A DNA stretch of 64,000 bases from Paraburkholderia phenoliruptrix (GTDB taxonomy: Bacteria > Pseudomonadota > Gammaproteobacteria > Burkholderiales > Burkholderiaceae). The DNA is taken from positions 224,130-288,129 of the forward strand of contig NZ_JAEUAV010000006.1 of assembly GCF_019511605.1 (NCBI RefSeq), read 5' to 3'. The notes beneath the pieces were generated by a model. It was not told the DNA's origin, searched no databases, and saw only the letters and a program-made list of their open reading frames with translations. The position numbers were made by a program, and so were the translations under genes. This document shows positions 8,644 through 16,647 of the stretch, one piece after another. The number at the start of each line of letters is the position of its first letter. The first letter of the stretch is position 1.

Positions 8644-9714
8644 ATGTCGACCACCATCACGCCAATCGACCGCATTCGCGCCGCTTCCGCGCGCCGCCCC
8701 GGCGTGCGCTGGACGCTGCGCGTTCTGCGCTGGGTGCTGACGCTCGCCGTCACGTTCACCGGCTTGCTGGCGGTGACATTCGTGATTGGCCGCAAGGTGC
8801 CCATCGACCCAGTGCTGGCCGTGCTCGGCGACCGCGCGTCGGCGAGCGCCTACGCGGCAGCACGCATCCAGCTCGGTCTCGACAAGCCGCTTGCCGAGCA
8901 GTTTCTGATCTATGTGAATGCGGTCTTGCACGGCAACCTGGGGGTGTCGCTGCTGACCGCCAACCCGGTACTGGACGATATCCGGCGCGTGTTTCCGGCC
9001 ACGCTGGAACTCGCCACGCTCGCCACCATTGCCGGCGTGCTGGTCGGCGTGCCGTTAGGCGTGGTGGCCGCGACGCGTCATAACCGCTGGATCGATCACG
9101 TCGCGCGTTTCGTGGGGCTGATCGGCAGTTCCGTGCCGGTGTTCTGGCTCGGCCTGATGGGCTTGCTGCTCTTCTACGCGAAGCTGCATTGGGTCTCTGG
9201 GCCCGGCCGCCTCGATCCGGTATTCGACGGCATGGTGGACGCACGCACTGGCAGCCTGCTCGTCGATTCGCTGATCGCGGGCCAATGGGACGTGTTTTTC
9301 AATGCGCTCTCGCACGTCGCACTGCCTGCCGCGATACTCGGCTATTACTCCGTTGCGTACCTGAGTCGCATGACGCGCTCGTTCATGCTGGAACAACTGA
9401 ACCAGGAGTACATCACGACGGCGCGTGCGAAGGGCGTTCCCGAGCGGCGCGTGGTGTGGGTGCATGCGTTCGGCAATATTGCCGTGCCGCTGCTCACGGT
9501 GATCGCGCTCTCGTACAGCTTCCTGCTGGAAGGCTCGGTGCTCACTGAAATTGTATTCGCATGGCCTGGCATCGGTTCGTATCTGACGGGTGCGCTGCTC
9601 AATGCGGACATGAACGCCGTGCTCGGCAGCACGCTCGTAATCGGCGCCACTTTCATTGCATTGAATCTGCTCACGGATGCGCTTTATCGCGTGTTCGATC
9701 CGCGCGCCCGCTGA
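8644..9714 (+). CDS. ddpB: Dipeptide ABC transporter permease, DppB type
   Basis: A 356-residue inner-membrane permease with the binding-protein-dependent transport domain. The N-terminal helix is LRWVLTLAVTFTGLLAVTFV. The LGLDKPLAEQFL region follows, and the ATPase-coupling EAA loop is around ITTARAKGVPERRVVWVHAF near residue 265. It begins 21 bp after ddpA. It forms the channel with DdpC. It is slightly longer than DppB because of an N-terminal extension of about 20 residues. Confidence 0.9.
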   Translation: MSTTITPIDRIRAASARRPGVRWTLRVLRWVLTLAVTFTGLLAVTFVIGRKVPIDPVLAVLGDRASASAYAAARIQLGLDKPLAEQFLIYVNAVLHGNLGVSLLTANPVLDDIRRVFPATLELATLATIAGVLVGVPLGVVAATRHNRWIDHVARFVGLIGSSVPVFWLGLMGLLLFYAKLHWVSGPGRLDPVFDGMVDARTGSLLVDSLIAGQWDVFFNALSHVALPAAILGYYSVAYLSRMTRSFMLEQLNQEYITTARAKGVPERRVVWVHAFGNIAVPLLTVIALSYSFLLEGSVLTEIVFAWPGIGSYLTGALLNADMNAVLGSTLVIGATFIALNLLTDALYRVFDPRAR

Positions 9715-9772
9715 TGCAACGGAGACTAACCACGTGCGTCATCCTCTTGAACAATCGACGCAGGACTGGCCG

Positions 9773-10687
9773 ATGAATGCCCCGCGATTCACGTGGAAGC
9801 AGTGGCTCCTCACGGACACGCCCGCGTCGCGCAGACAGGCCGCGTTAGGTCTCGCCTATCGCCGCTGGCGGCGTTTCGCGGGCAATCCGCTATCCGTATT
9901 CGGCTTTGCGATTCTGATGGTGCTTGTGATCGTTGCAATAGTCGGACCGTGGATCGCGCCGCACGATCCGCTGCGCCAGGTGCTCTCCGACCGGCTGCTG
10001 CCACCCGGTTCAACGTCGCATTGGCTCGGCACCGACCAGCTTGGGCGCGATATTCTCTCGCGCATCATCTATGGCTCGCGGCTCACTTTATCCATAGCGA
10101 TACTGGTGGTCGTCGTGGTGGTGCCCATCGGGCTCATGATAGGCACCACGGCGGGCTTCTTCGGCGGCTGGGTGGATAACGTGCTGATGCGTGTGACGGA
10201 CATCGCGCTGGCGTTTCCGAAGATCGTGCTCGCGCTCGCCTTCGCTGCGGCGCTCGGACCGGGCGTGATCAACGCGGTGATCGCCATTTCCATCACCGCG
10301 TGGCCCGCGTATGCGCGGCTCGCGCGTGCCGAAACCTTGAGGCTCGTGCAGGCCGACTTCATTCAGGTTGCGCGTCTGCAAGGCGCTTCGAATCTGCGCA
10401 TTCTGCTGCGCTATGTGATGCCGCTATGCATGTCGTCGGTGATCGTGCGCGCGACGCTCGACATGGCCGGCATCATTCTGACCGTTGCCGGCCTCGGCTT
10501 CCTCGGGCTCGGCGCACAACCGCCCAGCCCCGAATGGGGCTTCATGGTGGCCTCCGGCCGCAACGTGCTGCTCGATTCATGGTGGGTCGCCACGCTGCCC
10601 GGCTTCGCGATCCTGCTCGTGAGCCTTGCGTTCAATCTGCTGGGCGACGGACTGCGCGACGTGTTCGATCCTCGTCATGGAGACTGA
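9773..10687 (+). CDS. ddpC: Dipeptide ABC transporter permease, DppC type
   Basis: A 304-residue permease partner of DdpB. The N-terminal OppC_N segment (NPLSVFGFAILMVLVIVAIV) and the GTDQLGRDILSRIIYGSR motif identify the DppC branch; the EAA loop is around ADFIQVARLQGASNLRILLR. The start is uncertain. ATG at 9773 has AGGA 8 nt upstream. A GTG at 9734, with GGAG 9 nt upstream, would add 13 residues. It sits in the same transcript as ddpA and ddpB and is followed after 1 bp by the first ATPase gene. Confidence 0.88.
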   Translation: MNAPRFTWKQWLLTDTPASRRQAALGLAYRRWRRFAGNPLSVFGFAILMVLVIVAIVGPWIAPHDPLRQVLSDRLLPPGSTSHWLGTDQLGRDILSRIIYGSRLTLSIAILVVVVVVPIGLMIGTTAGFFGGWVDNVLMRVTDIALAFPKIVLALAFAAALGPGVINAVIAISITAWPAYARLARAETLRLVQADFIQVARLQGASNLRILLRYVMPLCMSSVIVRATLDMAGIILTVAGLGFLGLGAQPPSPEWGFMVASGRNVLLDSWWVATLPGFAILLVSLAFNLLGDGLRDVFDPRHGD

Positions 10688-10688
10688 C

Positions 10689-11579
10689 ATGCGCAACGAC
10701 GAAGCAAACGCGCCGCTGTGCGAAATCGACGATCTGCGGATTGCCTTTCGCGCGCACGACGGCACGCTGAACGAAGCGGTGCGAGGCGTGTCGCTGACCT
10801 TGAGGAAAGGCGAACGGCTTGGCATAGTCGGCGAATCGGGTTCCGGCAAATCGCTCACAGGGCGGGCGCTGCTCGGTCTGTTGCCGCCTGCTGGGCATTG
10901 CACGGCAAAGGCGCTGCGCTTCGAAGGCCATGATTTGCTCGCGATGCCCGCCGCACGGCGCCGGCGTTTTTGCGGCTCGCAAATGGGAATGGTGCTGCAG
11001 GACCCGAAGTATTCGCTTAACCCGGTCATGACCGTCGAACAGCAGATGCGCGAGGCGTTCGCATTGCATGAGCCGAAGCTGAACCGTCGCGCACTGCGGC
11101 AGAAGGTCGTGGCGGCGCTCGAGTCCGTGCACATTCGCAATCCTGAACGGGTTGCGCGCTCGTATCCGCATGAGTTGTCGGGCGGCATGGGGCAGCGCGT
11201 GATGATCGCGATGATGGTCTCCACGGGTCCAAGCCTGCTGATCGCCGACGAACCGACGAGCGCGCTCGACGTGCTGGTCTCCATGCAGGTGCTGACCGTG
11301 CTCGACGAACTGATCGACAAGCATCAAACCGGCCTTATCTTCATCAGCCACGATCTGCCGCTCGTCATGTCGTTCTGTGACCGCGTGGTCGTGATGTATG
11401 CCGGGCGCGTCGTCGAAACCTGCGCAGCGCGCGATCTGGTCAATGCACAGCACCCCTACACGCGCGGGCTGCTTGCCGCCAATCCGCCGCTGACAGACCC
11501 GCCTGAGCAATTGCCGGTGCTGTCGCGCGATCGCGCGTGGCTTGACGACCTGGGCGTGCGGCAAGGAGCACCGTCATGA
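10689..11579 (+). CDS. ddpD: Dipeptide ABC transporter ATP-binding protein, DppD type
   Basis: A 296-residue cytoplasmic ATPase. Walker A is GESGSGKSLTG, the signature is LSGGMGQRV and Walker B is LLIADEPTSALD, followed by the switch histidine in FISHDLPLV. The C-terminal oligopeptide-type extension (HPYTRGLLAANPPL) is present. The start at 10689 follows GGAG by 6 nt; an in-frame ATG at 10677 would overlap ddpC. It pairs with DdpF to energise the importer. Confidence 0.9.
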   Translation: MRNDEANAPLCEIDDLRIAFRAHDGTLNEAVRGVSLTLRKGERLGIVGESGSGKSLTGRALLGLLPPAGHCTAKALRFEGHDLLAMPAARRRRFCGSQMGMVLQDPKYSLNPVMTVEQQMREAFALHEPKLNRRALRQKVVAALESVHIRNPERVARSYPHELSGGMGQRVMIAMMVSTGPSLLIADEPTSALDVLVSMQVLTVLDELIDKHQTGLIFISHDLPLVMSFCDRVVVMYAGRVVETCAARDLVNAQHPYTRGLLAANPPLTDPPEQLPVLSRDRAWLDDLGVRQGAPS

Positions 11580-12346
11580 TTCGCATCGACGCACTGACGG
11601 TGCGCTTCAGGACAGCGGCGGGACTCGTGGATGCCGTGCGCGCCGCAAGTTTTAATGTGGCCACCGGCGAGGTATTCGGTCTGGTGGGCGAATCGGGCTC
11701 GGGCAAGTCGACGATTCTTCGCGCGCTGAGCGGACTGGCGCCGGTTGCCGAAGGGTCCGTTCATATCGTCGCAGCGGCGGATCGCGGCTCGCGCAGTCGC
11801 CATGTGCAGATGGTCTTTCAGGACCCATATGGCTCGCTGCATCCACGTTTTACGGTCGACAAGACGCTGCGCGAGCCGCTACAGATCAACGCAATCGGCG
11901 ACGAGGAGGCGCGCATTGTGAATGCGCTGCGCGAAGTCGGCCTCGATCCGTCGTATCGCTTTCGCTATCCGCATCAACTTTCTGGCGGACAACGACAGCG
12001 GGTGGCAATTGCACGCGCTTTGATTGTCGAGCCGCGCGTTCTGCTGCTGGATGAACCGACATCCGCCCTCGACGTCTCGGTGCAGGCCGAAATTCTCAAC
12101 TTGCTGAAGCGGCTGCACCGCGAGCGCAATCTGACGATGATTCTCGTCAGTCACAATCTCGCGGTGGTCGGCTTCTTGTGCTCGCGGGTGGCAATCATGC
12201 GCAATGGCGAGATCGTTGAAGAGCTGCCGATCGAAAAGGTACGCGCGCAGCAGGTGGCGAGCGAATATTCGCGCAAGCTGCTGCTTGCAACAGGCGGTTA
12301 TCAGCGCAAGGCCGCGGCGGTGTTCGGCGTGGACGCGTCGTTATGA
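11576..12346 (+). CDS. ddpF: Dipeptide ABC transporter ATP-binding protein, DppF type
   Basis: A 256-residue second ATPase, overlapping ddpD by 4 bp (ATGA), which implies coupled translation. Walker A GESGSGKSTI, signature LSGGQRQRVAIARA and Walker B LLLDEPTSALDVSVQAE are all present. It is shorter than DppF (about 330 residues) because the C-terminal oligopeptide/dipeptide extension is almost absent. It closes the ddp-type operon; the next gene is on the other strand. Confidence 0.9.
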   Translation: MIRIDALTVRFRTAAGLVDAVRAASFNVATGEVFGLVGESGSGKSTILRALSGLAPVAEGSVHIVAAADRGSRSRHVQMVFQDPYGSLHPRFTVDKTLREPLQINAIGDEEARIVNALREVGLDPSYRFRYPHQLSGGQRQRVAIARALIVEPRVLLLDEPTSALDVSVQAEILNLLKRLHRERNLTMILVSHNLAVVGFLCSRVAIMRNGEIVEELPIEKVRAQQVASEYSRKLLLATGGYQRKAAAVFGVDASL

Positions 12347-12380
12347 GGAGAGCCGCCGTCAGACCGCCGTGGCTTGAATC

Positions 12381-12406
12381 GCCGGCAAGCTTCTACGGTT
12401 GCCGGC
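12381..12406. terminator. Hairpin at the 3' ends of two convergent genes
   Basis: GCCGGCAA (12381-12388) and TTGCCGGC (12399-12406) form a perfect 8-bp stem with a 10-nt loop, overlapping the stop codon of the small minus-strand gene and lying 35 bp after ddpF. There is no clear U-tract on either side, so termination is plausible but unproven. Confidence 0.35.
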
Positions 12407-12671
12407 CCGGCGTGACGCTGCCGGGAGGCCGGCGGTTGTCTGGCTGCGGCTGCGGCTGCGCGGACCATCTGTCCGCACCTGGCTGCTGCGCTTTGCTGTT
12501 GTCGTCCGCCTGGTTCTTTTTTGTTGGCGGGGCCGCTGGCGCCGTACGCTTCAAGGTCTGCAACTGCAGCAGTTTCAGCAGGCGATCGTCCGCGCCTGCA
12601 TTGCTCATACCTGCGAAGCAGCTTGCGCAAACCAGGCCTAGCCTCGCTAGTGATCGAATCCTCGTAGTCAT
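12393..12671 (-). CDS. Small exported hypothetical protein
   Basis: A 92-residue protein with a Sec signal peptide (RSLARLGLVCASCFAGMSNA, likely cleavage before GADD). A short helix-prone stretch RLLKLLQLQTLKR follows, then a Pro/Gln/Lys-rich low-complexity tail ending TPGRQP. No known domain was recognised. The start at 12671 has AGGGAG upstream; an upstream in-frame ATG at 12713 would add 14 residues without a ribosome-binding site. It is convergent with ddpF and isolated from other genes. Function unknown. Confidence 0.55.
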   Translation of the reverse strand: MTTRIRSLARLGLVCASCFAGMSNAGADDRLLKLLQLQTLKRTAPAAPPTKKNQADDNSKAQQPGADRWSAQPQPQPDNRRPPGSVTPGRQP

Positions 12672-13178
12672 GAACGTCTCCCTGCGAGCGCAAAACCGTG
12701 AGGCGTCTCGCATGACGCCACCGGGTCCGTCCCCGCATGTCTGGCCGCGCGCACGACTCGCGCCGTCAGACGAAATGCTGCGAAAGCGCGCGCTCTTTCA
12801 TGATACTGCGGCGGCTCGATGGGCGTGCCTGGCCACGCGAGGGACCGTCGGGGTGATGAGTGTGAAGCGTCAGCGCACAGCCGTCGATGTGTTGCCGCTG
12901 CGCACCGCGGGTCGTGAAAACGACAGGCGCGGTGACTCGGTGTGACCGGCCCCTGTCGCCATGCGCGGCAGCCGGTGTTTGTCCTGATTGCTACGGTTTA
13001 CCCCGCCGTGCCGTAATGTGAAGTACATCTACTAATAAGGAGCCCAACGTAGTCGATGCGAACAAGAGCCGTGCACCGGCCGCCGCCTTGCCGCAGCTAG
13101 CTGCAACACGCAGCGAGCGGACACGACCGGCATGCACGCCATTGCAGTAACCCGATGCCTGCCGACAAAGGAAACAAC
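12672..13178. other. Intergenic region upstream of livK-like gene
   Basis: About 500 bp without a convincing gene. It should hold the promoters of the small exported protein (left) and of the LivK-like protein (right). AAAGGAAAC just before 13179 is the ribosome-binding site. No riboswitch or clear operator was recognised. Confidence 0.5.
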
Positions 13179-14327
13179 ATGCGTTTTGCGAAGACTTTCA
13201 CCCCCATCGCGGTTGCAGTTGGAGCACTTCTCGCAGTTGCACCGCTCGCCTCTCGCGCGGAAACAGTCGTAAAAATCGGCTTTGCCGCTCCGCTGACCGG
13301 ACCCAATGCCAGTTACGGAAAAGATCTGCAAAACGGCGTCAAAATGGCGCTCGACGACGCCAAGGCGCAAGGCGTCAAGATCAACGGCGAGCCCGTGTCG
13401 TTCAAACTCATCTCCGAAGACGACCAGGCGGACCCGCGCGTCGGCGTGCAGGTTGCGCAAAAGCTGGTGGACGAAGGCGTGTCGGTCGTGGTCGGCCACT
13501 TCAACTCGGGAACCACTATTCCCGCGTCCGACCTTTACGAAAAAGCGGGCCTGCCCGTTATCGACCCTGCCGCCACGAATCCGGTTATCAGCAGCCGCGG
13601 CTACAAGAATGTCTTCATGGTGATTTCGAGCGACGCGCAAAACGCGGGCACGGCGGGCACCTATGCGGTCACCACGACGAAAGCCAAGCGCATTGCCGTA
13701 ATTGACGACCGCACCGCGTTTGGTCAGGGCGAAGCCGATGAGTTCGTGAAGGCCGTGAAGGCGAGCGGTGGCGACATCATCGATCGCGAATACACGACGA
13801 ATCAGGCGACCGACTTCAAGACACAGCTCACGAACCTCAAGAGCAAGAACCCTGATCTGATTTTCGTCGGCGCACTGAATCCGCAGGCGGCCGGCATCAT
13901 CAAGCAGATGAACCAGCTTGGGCTGAAAGCGCAGTTCGTGGGCGGCGGCGGCGTGAAGGACATCGACTTCATCAAGCTCGCGGGCAGCGTAGCCGAAGGC
14001 GCGATGGCATGGGAATACGGCCGTCCGCTCGACAGCACCCCCGTAGGCGCGAAGTTCGCCGAGCGCTTCAAGCAGAAGTTCGGCGAGGACGTGCTCTCGT
14101 ATGCACCGTTTGGCTATGACGCGGCGTGGACCGCCATCAAGGCAATGCAGGCAGCCAATTCGACCAAGCCGGACGACTATCGTCCGAAGCTGCAAAGCAT
14201 CAGCTTCGACGGCATTACCGGGCATATCGAATTCAATGCGAACGGCTCGCTGAAGCACGGTTCGTCCACGGCGTATCAGGTGAAGAACGGCCAGTGGGTG
14301 ACCGTGAAGACAGTAAGCGGGCTTTGA
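13179..14327 (+). CDS. Branched-chain amino acid-type periplasmic binding protein (orphan LivK)
   Basis: A 382-residue type I periplasmic binding protein. The signal peptide is about residues 1-26 (AVAVGALLAVAPLASRA), followed by TVVKIGFAAPLTGPNASYG, the usual start of LivJ/LivK mature proteins, and GHFNSGTTIPASDLY further in. The start at 13179 is supported by AAAGGAAA. Its permease and ATPase partners (LivHMGF) are not adjacent, so it probably serves a transporter encoded elsewhere. Ligand likely Leu/Ile/Val, though the family also binds other amides and aromatics. The gene stands alone and ends in a hairpin shared with the convergent lipoprotein gene. Confidence 0.88.
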   Translation: MRFAKTFTPIAVAVGALLAVAPLASRAETVVKIGFAAPLTGPNASYGKDLQNGVKMALDDAKAQGVKINGEPVSFKLISEDDQADPRVGVQVAQKLVDEGVSVVVGHFNSGTTIPASDLYEKAGLPVIDPAATNPVISSRGYKNVFMVISSDAQNAGTAGTYAVTTTKAKRIAVIDDRTAFGQGEADEFVKAVKASGGDIIDREYTTNQATDFKTQLTNLKSKNPDLIFVGALNPQAAGIIKQMNQLGLKAQFVGGGGVKDIDFIKLAGSVAEGAMAWEYGRPLDSTPVGAKFAERFKQKFGEDVLSYAPFGYDAAWTAIKAMQAANSTKPDDYRPKLQSISFDGITGHIEFNANGSLKHGSSTAYQVKNGQWVTVKTVSGL

Positions 14328-14347
14328 TTGCGGGGCGCCTCGGTGCG

Positions 14348-14373
14348 GCACGCCCGATGATGGGCGTGCTTAT
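14348..14373. terminator. Probable terminator between convergent genes
   Basis: GCACGCCC (14348-14355) pairs with GGGCGTGC (14362-14369) across a GATGAT loop, 20 bp after the livK-like stop. A short TTAT follows on the plus strand, a weak U-tract. Confidence 0.5.
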
Positions 14374-14687
14374 CGTGGCGCCTGCGCGCACTCCGTCTCG
14401 TACCAGATATTTACCTGCCGCTGCGCCGCTTCGAGATCCGCCGGGTAGTACGGATCGAAGCGCCATTCAGGGTGATAGCCCGCCATTCTGAGCGCCGCCA
14501 GTTCGCTCATGCTGCGCTCGCGCGTGACGGGCGCCTTGTTCCTGATGTCGGTGAGGTCGCGGCATTGCGTGGCGCTCAGATGTGCTTGCGGACCTCGCTG
14601 CATGCCGCCGGTCACGCCGGTCATACAGCCGGCGAGCAATAGTGTCAGCGCGGCAAGAATCGGCTTCGCTTTCGTCGCAATTGTCAT
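14370..14687 (-). CDS. DUF4148-like lipoprotein
   Basis: A 105-residue small lipoprotein. The lipobox is LLLAGC at about residues 16-21, so Cys21 should be lipidated. The C-terminal half, RSMSELAALRMAGYHPEWRF plus YYPADLEAAQRQV, matches the DUF4148 pattern (an ELxxLxxAGY element followed by YPxDxQAAxxxV) common in Burkholderiales periplasmic proteins of unknown role. A nine-G tract lies about 105 bp upstream of the start. Function unknown. Confidence 0.75.
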   Translation of the reverse strand: MTIATKAKPILAALTLLLAGCMTGVTGGMQRGPQAHLSATQCRDLTDIRNKAPVTRERSMSELAALRMAGYHPEWRFDPYYPADLEAAQRQVNIWYETECAQAPR

Positions 14688-14790
14688 TGGGTACCTCGCC
14701 TCGGTCGCGCGGAACTGCGGTTTTCAGGGTTGGGTCGCGATGCTTTTATATGCGGGATGCCGCGAGGTGTTGTGTCGCTTCCTTCGCTGT

Positions 14791-14799
14791 GGGGGGGGG
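14791..14799. repeat. Poly-G tract (nine G)
   Basis: Nine consecutive G residues on the plus strand lie in the upstream region of the DUF4148-like gene and beyond the end of the lipoprotein gene at 14893. Such homopolymers slip during replication and could also be miscounted in assembly. Confidence 0.8.
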
Positions 14800-14892
14800 C
14801 GCAATTTTTGAGCCTGGGGTGAGTTGAACCGGTTGCACAGGGACCGTTGCGAGGCCACGGCTGATCGACACCCACCGTGGCCCGACAACGCC

Positions 14893-15765
14893 TTACTGCT
14901 TCGACAATTGGCCGTATGCGATCACCGAGTTATCCGCCGCCTTGATCAGATAGACGATGGTCCGTTTGTACAACGTCGTGCTGCCGCTGACGGGCAGGAA
15001 CGTAATCGCGGCATTGCCGCTGTACGTCACGCCCGAAGCCAGCGTACAGGTGCTCGTCGTGCCGGTCGTCGTCATCGTGTACAGGTTCTTGTTCGAGCCG
15101 GGCGTGGTCAAGGTCAGCGTGCCGCTTACGCCGCAGCCGAGGATGTTGCCGGTGAAGCCGCCGGCATCATTCACAGTGAGCGACGTTGAGTTTTGCGCCC
15201 AGGTGCCGGTAACGCTCGACTGCGTCACCGCCAGCGCGTTCGCCGGATCATACTGTAGCGACAGGTTCACGGTCGTGCCGTTGGCGACATAGCTGCCGGT
15301 CAAGGTCTGGTTCGCCGTGTATGTGCCACTGCCCGCCGTGGCCGTATAGCGCACGTTGCTGCGGGTCTCGAAGCCGCTCGTCAAAGTCCAGTTCGGCGCA
15401 GCGGTGGTGGCCGCACCGAAGAACGTAGACGTGACGAACGAAAACAGGCCGGTCACGTACGATATGTTGTTCGCGGGATCGATCATGGCTGTCGTGCGCG
15501 ACGACGAAGACGCGGGTTCCGTCCAGATGCCTTCAAATCCATTGCCCGTGGCAGCAGTCGACCCCGCCTGCGGCGAACTCAGGCTCGGCAGCGCTTCGCC
15601 CGTCACAGTCGGCGTAGATGCAGGGGCCGGGGCGCTGGCGCTCGTCGCCGGTGCAGCGGCTTGAGGGGTTGGCGCACTGTCGCCGCCGCCGCCCCCGCCG
15701 CATGCGGCAAGCGCGAATGAACCCAGTAACGACACGATCAAAGGTAGTTTTTCTTTCATTTTCAT
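14893..15765 (-). CDS. Putative surface or periplasmic lipoprotein
   Basis: A 290-residue predicted lipoprotein. The signal ends in a lipobox FALAAC followed by a glycine run, then an Ala/Pro/Ser/Thr-rich linker (about residues 28-70). The rest is beta-rich with many Thr, Ser and Asn residues, including GFEGIWTEPASSSSRTTAMI and a second WTLTSG block, resembling a lipocalin-like or calycin-type barrel found in other Burkholderia lipoproteins. No enzyme motif is visible. A perfect 8-bp stem (14853-14882, no U-tract) follows the stop codon. Function unknown. Confidence 0.7.
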   Translation of the reverse strand: MKMKEKLPLIVSLLGSFALAACGGGGGGDSAPTPQAAAPATSASAPAPASTPTVTGEALPSLSSPQAGSTAATGNGFEGIWTEPASSSSRTTAMIDPANNISYVTGLFSFVTSTFFGAATTAAPNWTLTSGFETRSNVRYTATAGSGTYTANQTLTGSYVANGTTVNLSLQYDPANALAVTQSSVTGTWAQNSTSLTVNDAGGFTGNILGCGVSGTLTLTTPGSNKNLYTMTTTGTTSTCTLASGVTYSGNAAITFLPVSGSTTLYKRTIVYLIKAADNSVIAYGQLSKQ

Positions 15766-16647
15766 TATGTAGTCAGGTTTGCGGACAGATAATCCACAAA
15801 ACGGTTTTCAACTCTCGATAGCCCCGCGCAGAATTGCGCACTGGCTTAAACGGCAGCAGAGAGAAAATCTTTAGGCTGAAAGAAGAAATATCTTTTGATC
15901 AATGCAAACTTCTTTAGGGAGTACGCCGGGTCTCTGGAAGATTAAATGCAAGTCGCATAAGTCACTCTGCCGCCGCGAGTTCTGCCGCTTTGGGATTTCA
16001 GCGCGAATCGCATTCGACCATCGATGCCAGCAGAATCAAAACCATGATATGGCGCAAATCCCTCAACCGCCTCGCAGTCAGTCCGCAAGCGGCTCGCAGG
16101 CCCGCCACTAACACTTCAAGCGACAAGCCTCTGTTTTATTCCGGCAACCCACGCCACTAGAAACGCTTTCCCAAAATCGCACTACTTCTTTCTTGATCCG
16201 TCGACACTCTTCGCGCATTGAAATCTGTTCAACTTGATATTGCAGAGCATTCGCTTCCTGCACGCACCGCGCTACGGCATCTTGAACACGTTCATGCAAT
16301 TCAACGGGAGTTCTGAACCTGGCCTACGCACTGGAGCGCCCGGAAGTTTGCATAAAGCTTGCGCCCGCGCTGCAGCTAGTGGCCGGCGCTGCATTGTGAA
16401 ATGCGCAGCGGTGACGGGCGTCATTTGCGCACCGTCACCGCGCAAATGGAAATGCTGCACCGATTCCAGTCGACTACCGGTATGAGCCGCCGGCTAAATG
16501 ATCCAACGAGGAGCGACGCTATTTCGTCAGTCGCGGTGGACGCGTTAATGTACGAGCGCCGTAAAAGCGGGCGCCGCAGTACAGGCGCACGCGCTACGTG
16601 CGCGAACGAGACTTCATCCACCGACAAACCTCTTTTATGGATTGTTT
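15766..16647. other. Long, less GC-rich intergenic region upstream of the KAS III-like gene
   Basis: About 880 bp with no convincing gene. Short open frames exist on both strands (such as a 63-codon minus frame ending at 16108) but lack ribosome-binding sites and recognisable content. The stretch is more A/T-rich than its surroundings and carries nested inverted repeats at 16408-16448. It probably includes the promoter and leader of the KAS III/kinase operon, and could hide a small RNA. Confidence 0.6.
16408..16448. promoter_or_regulatory. Two overlapping, mutually exclusive inverted repeats
   Basis: GCGGTGACG (16408-16416) is the exact reverse complement of CGTCACCGC (16433-16441). CATTTGCGC (16422-16430) is the exact reverse complement of GCGCAAATG (16440-16448). 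The two 9-bp stems share bases 16440-16441, so as RNA only one can be complete at a time, an attenuator-like arrangement. As DNA they could be two operator dyads. They lie 200-240 bp upstream of the KAS III-like start. Confidence 0.5.

Noticed and set aside
16108..16299. Minus-strand 63-codon frame in the long intergenic region
   Set aside because: The translation looks somewhat protein-like, but there is no ribosome-binding site or family match; kept only as a note in the intergenic entry.
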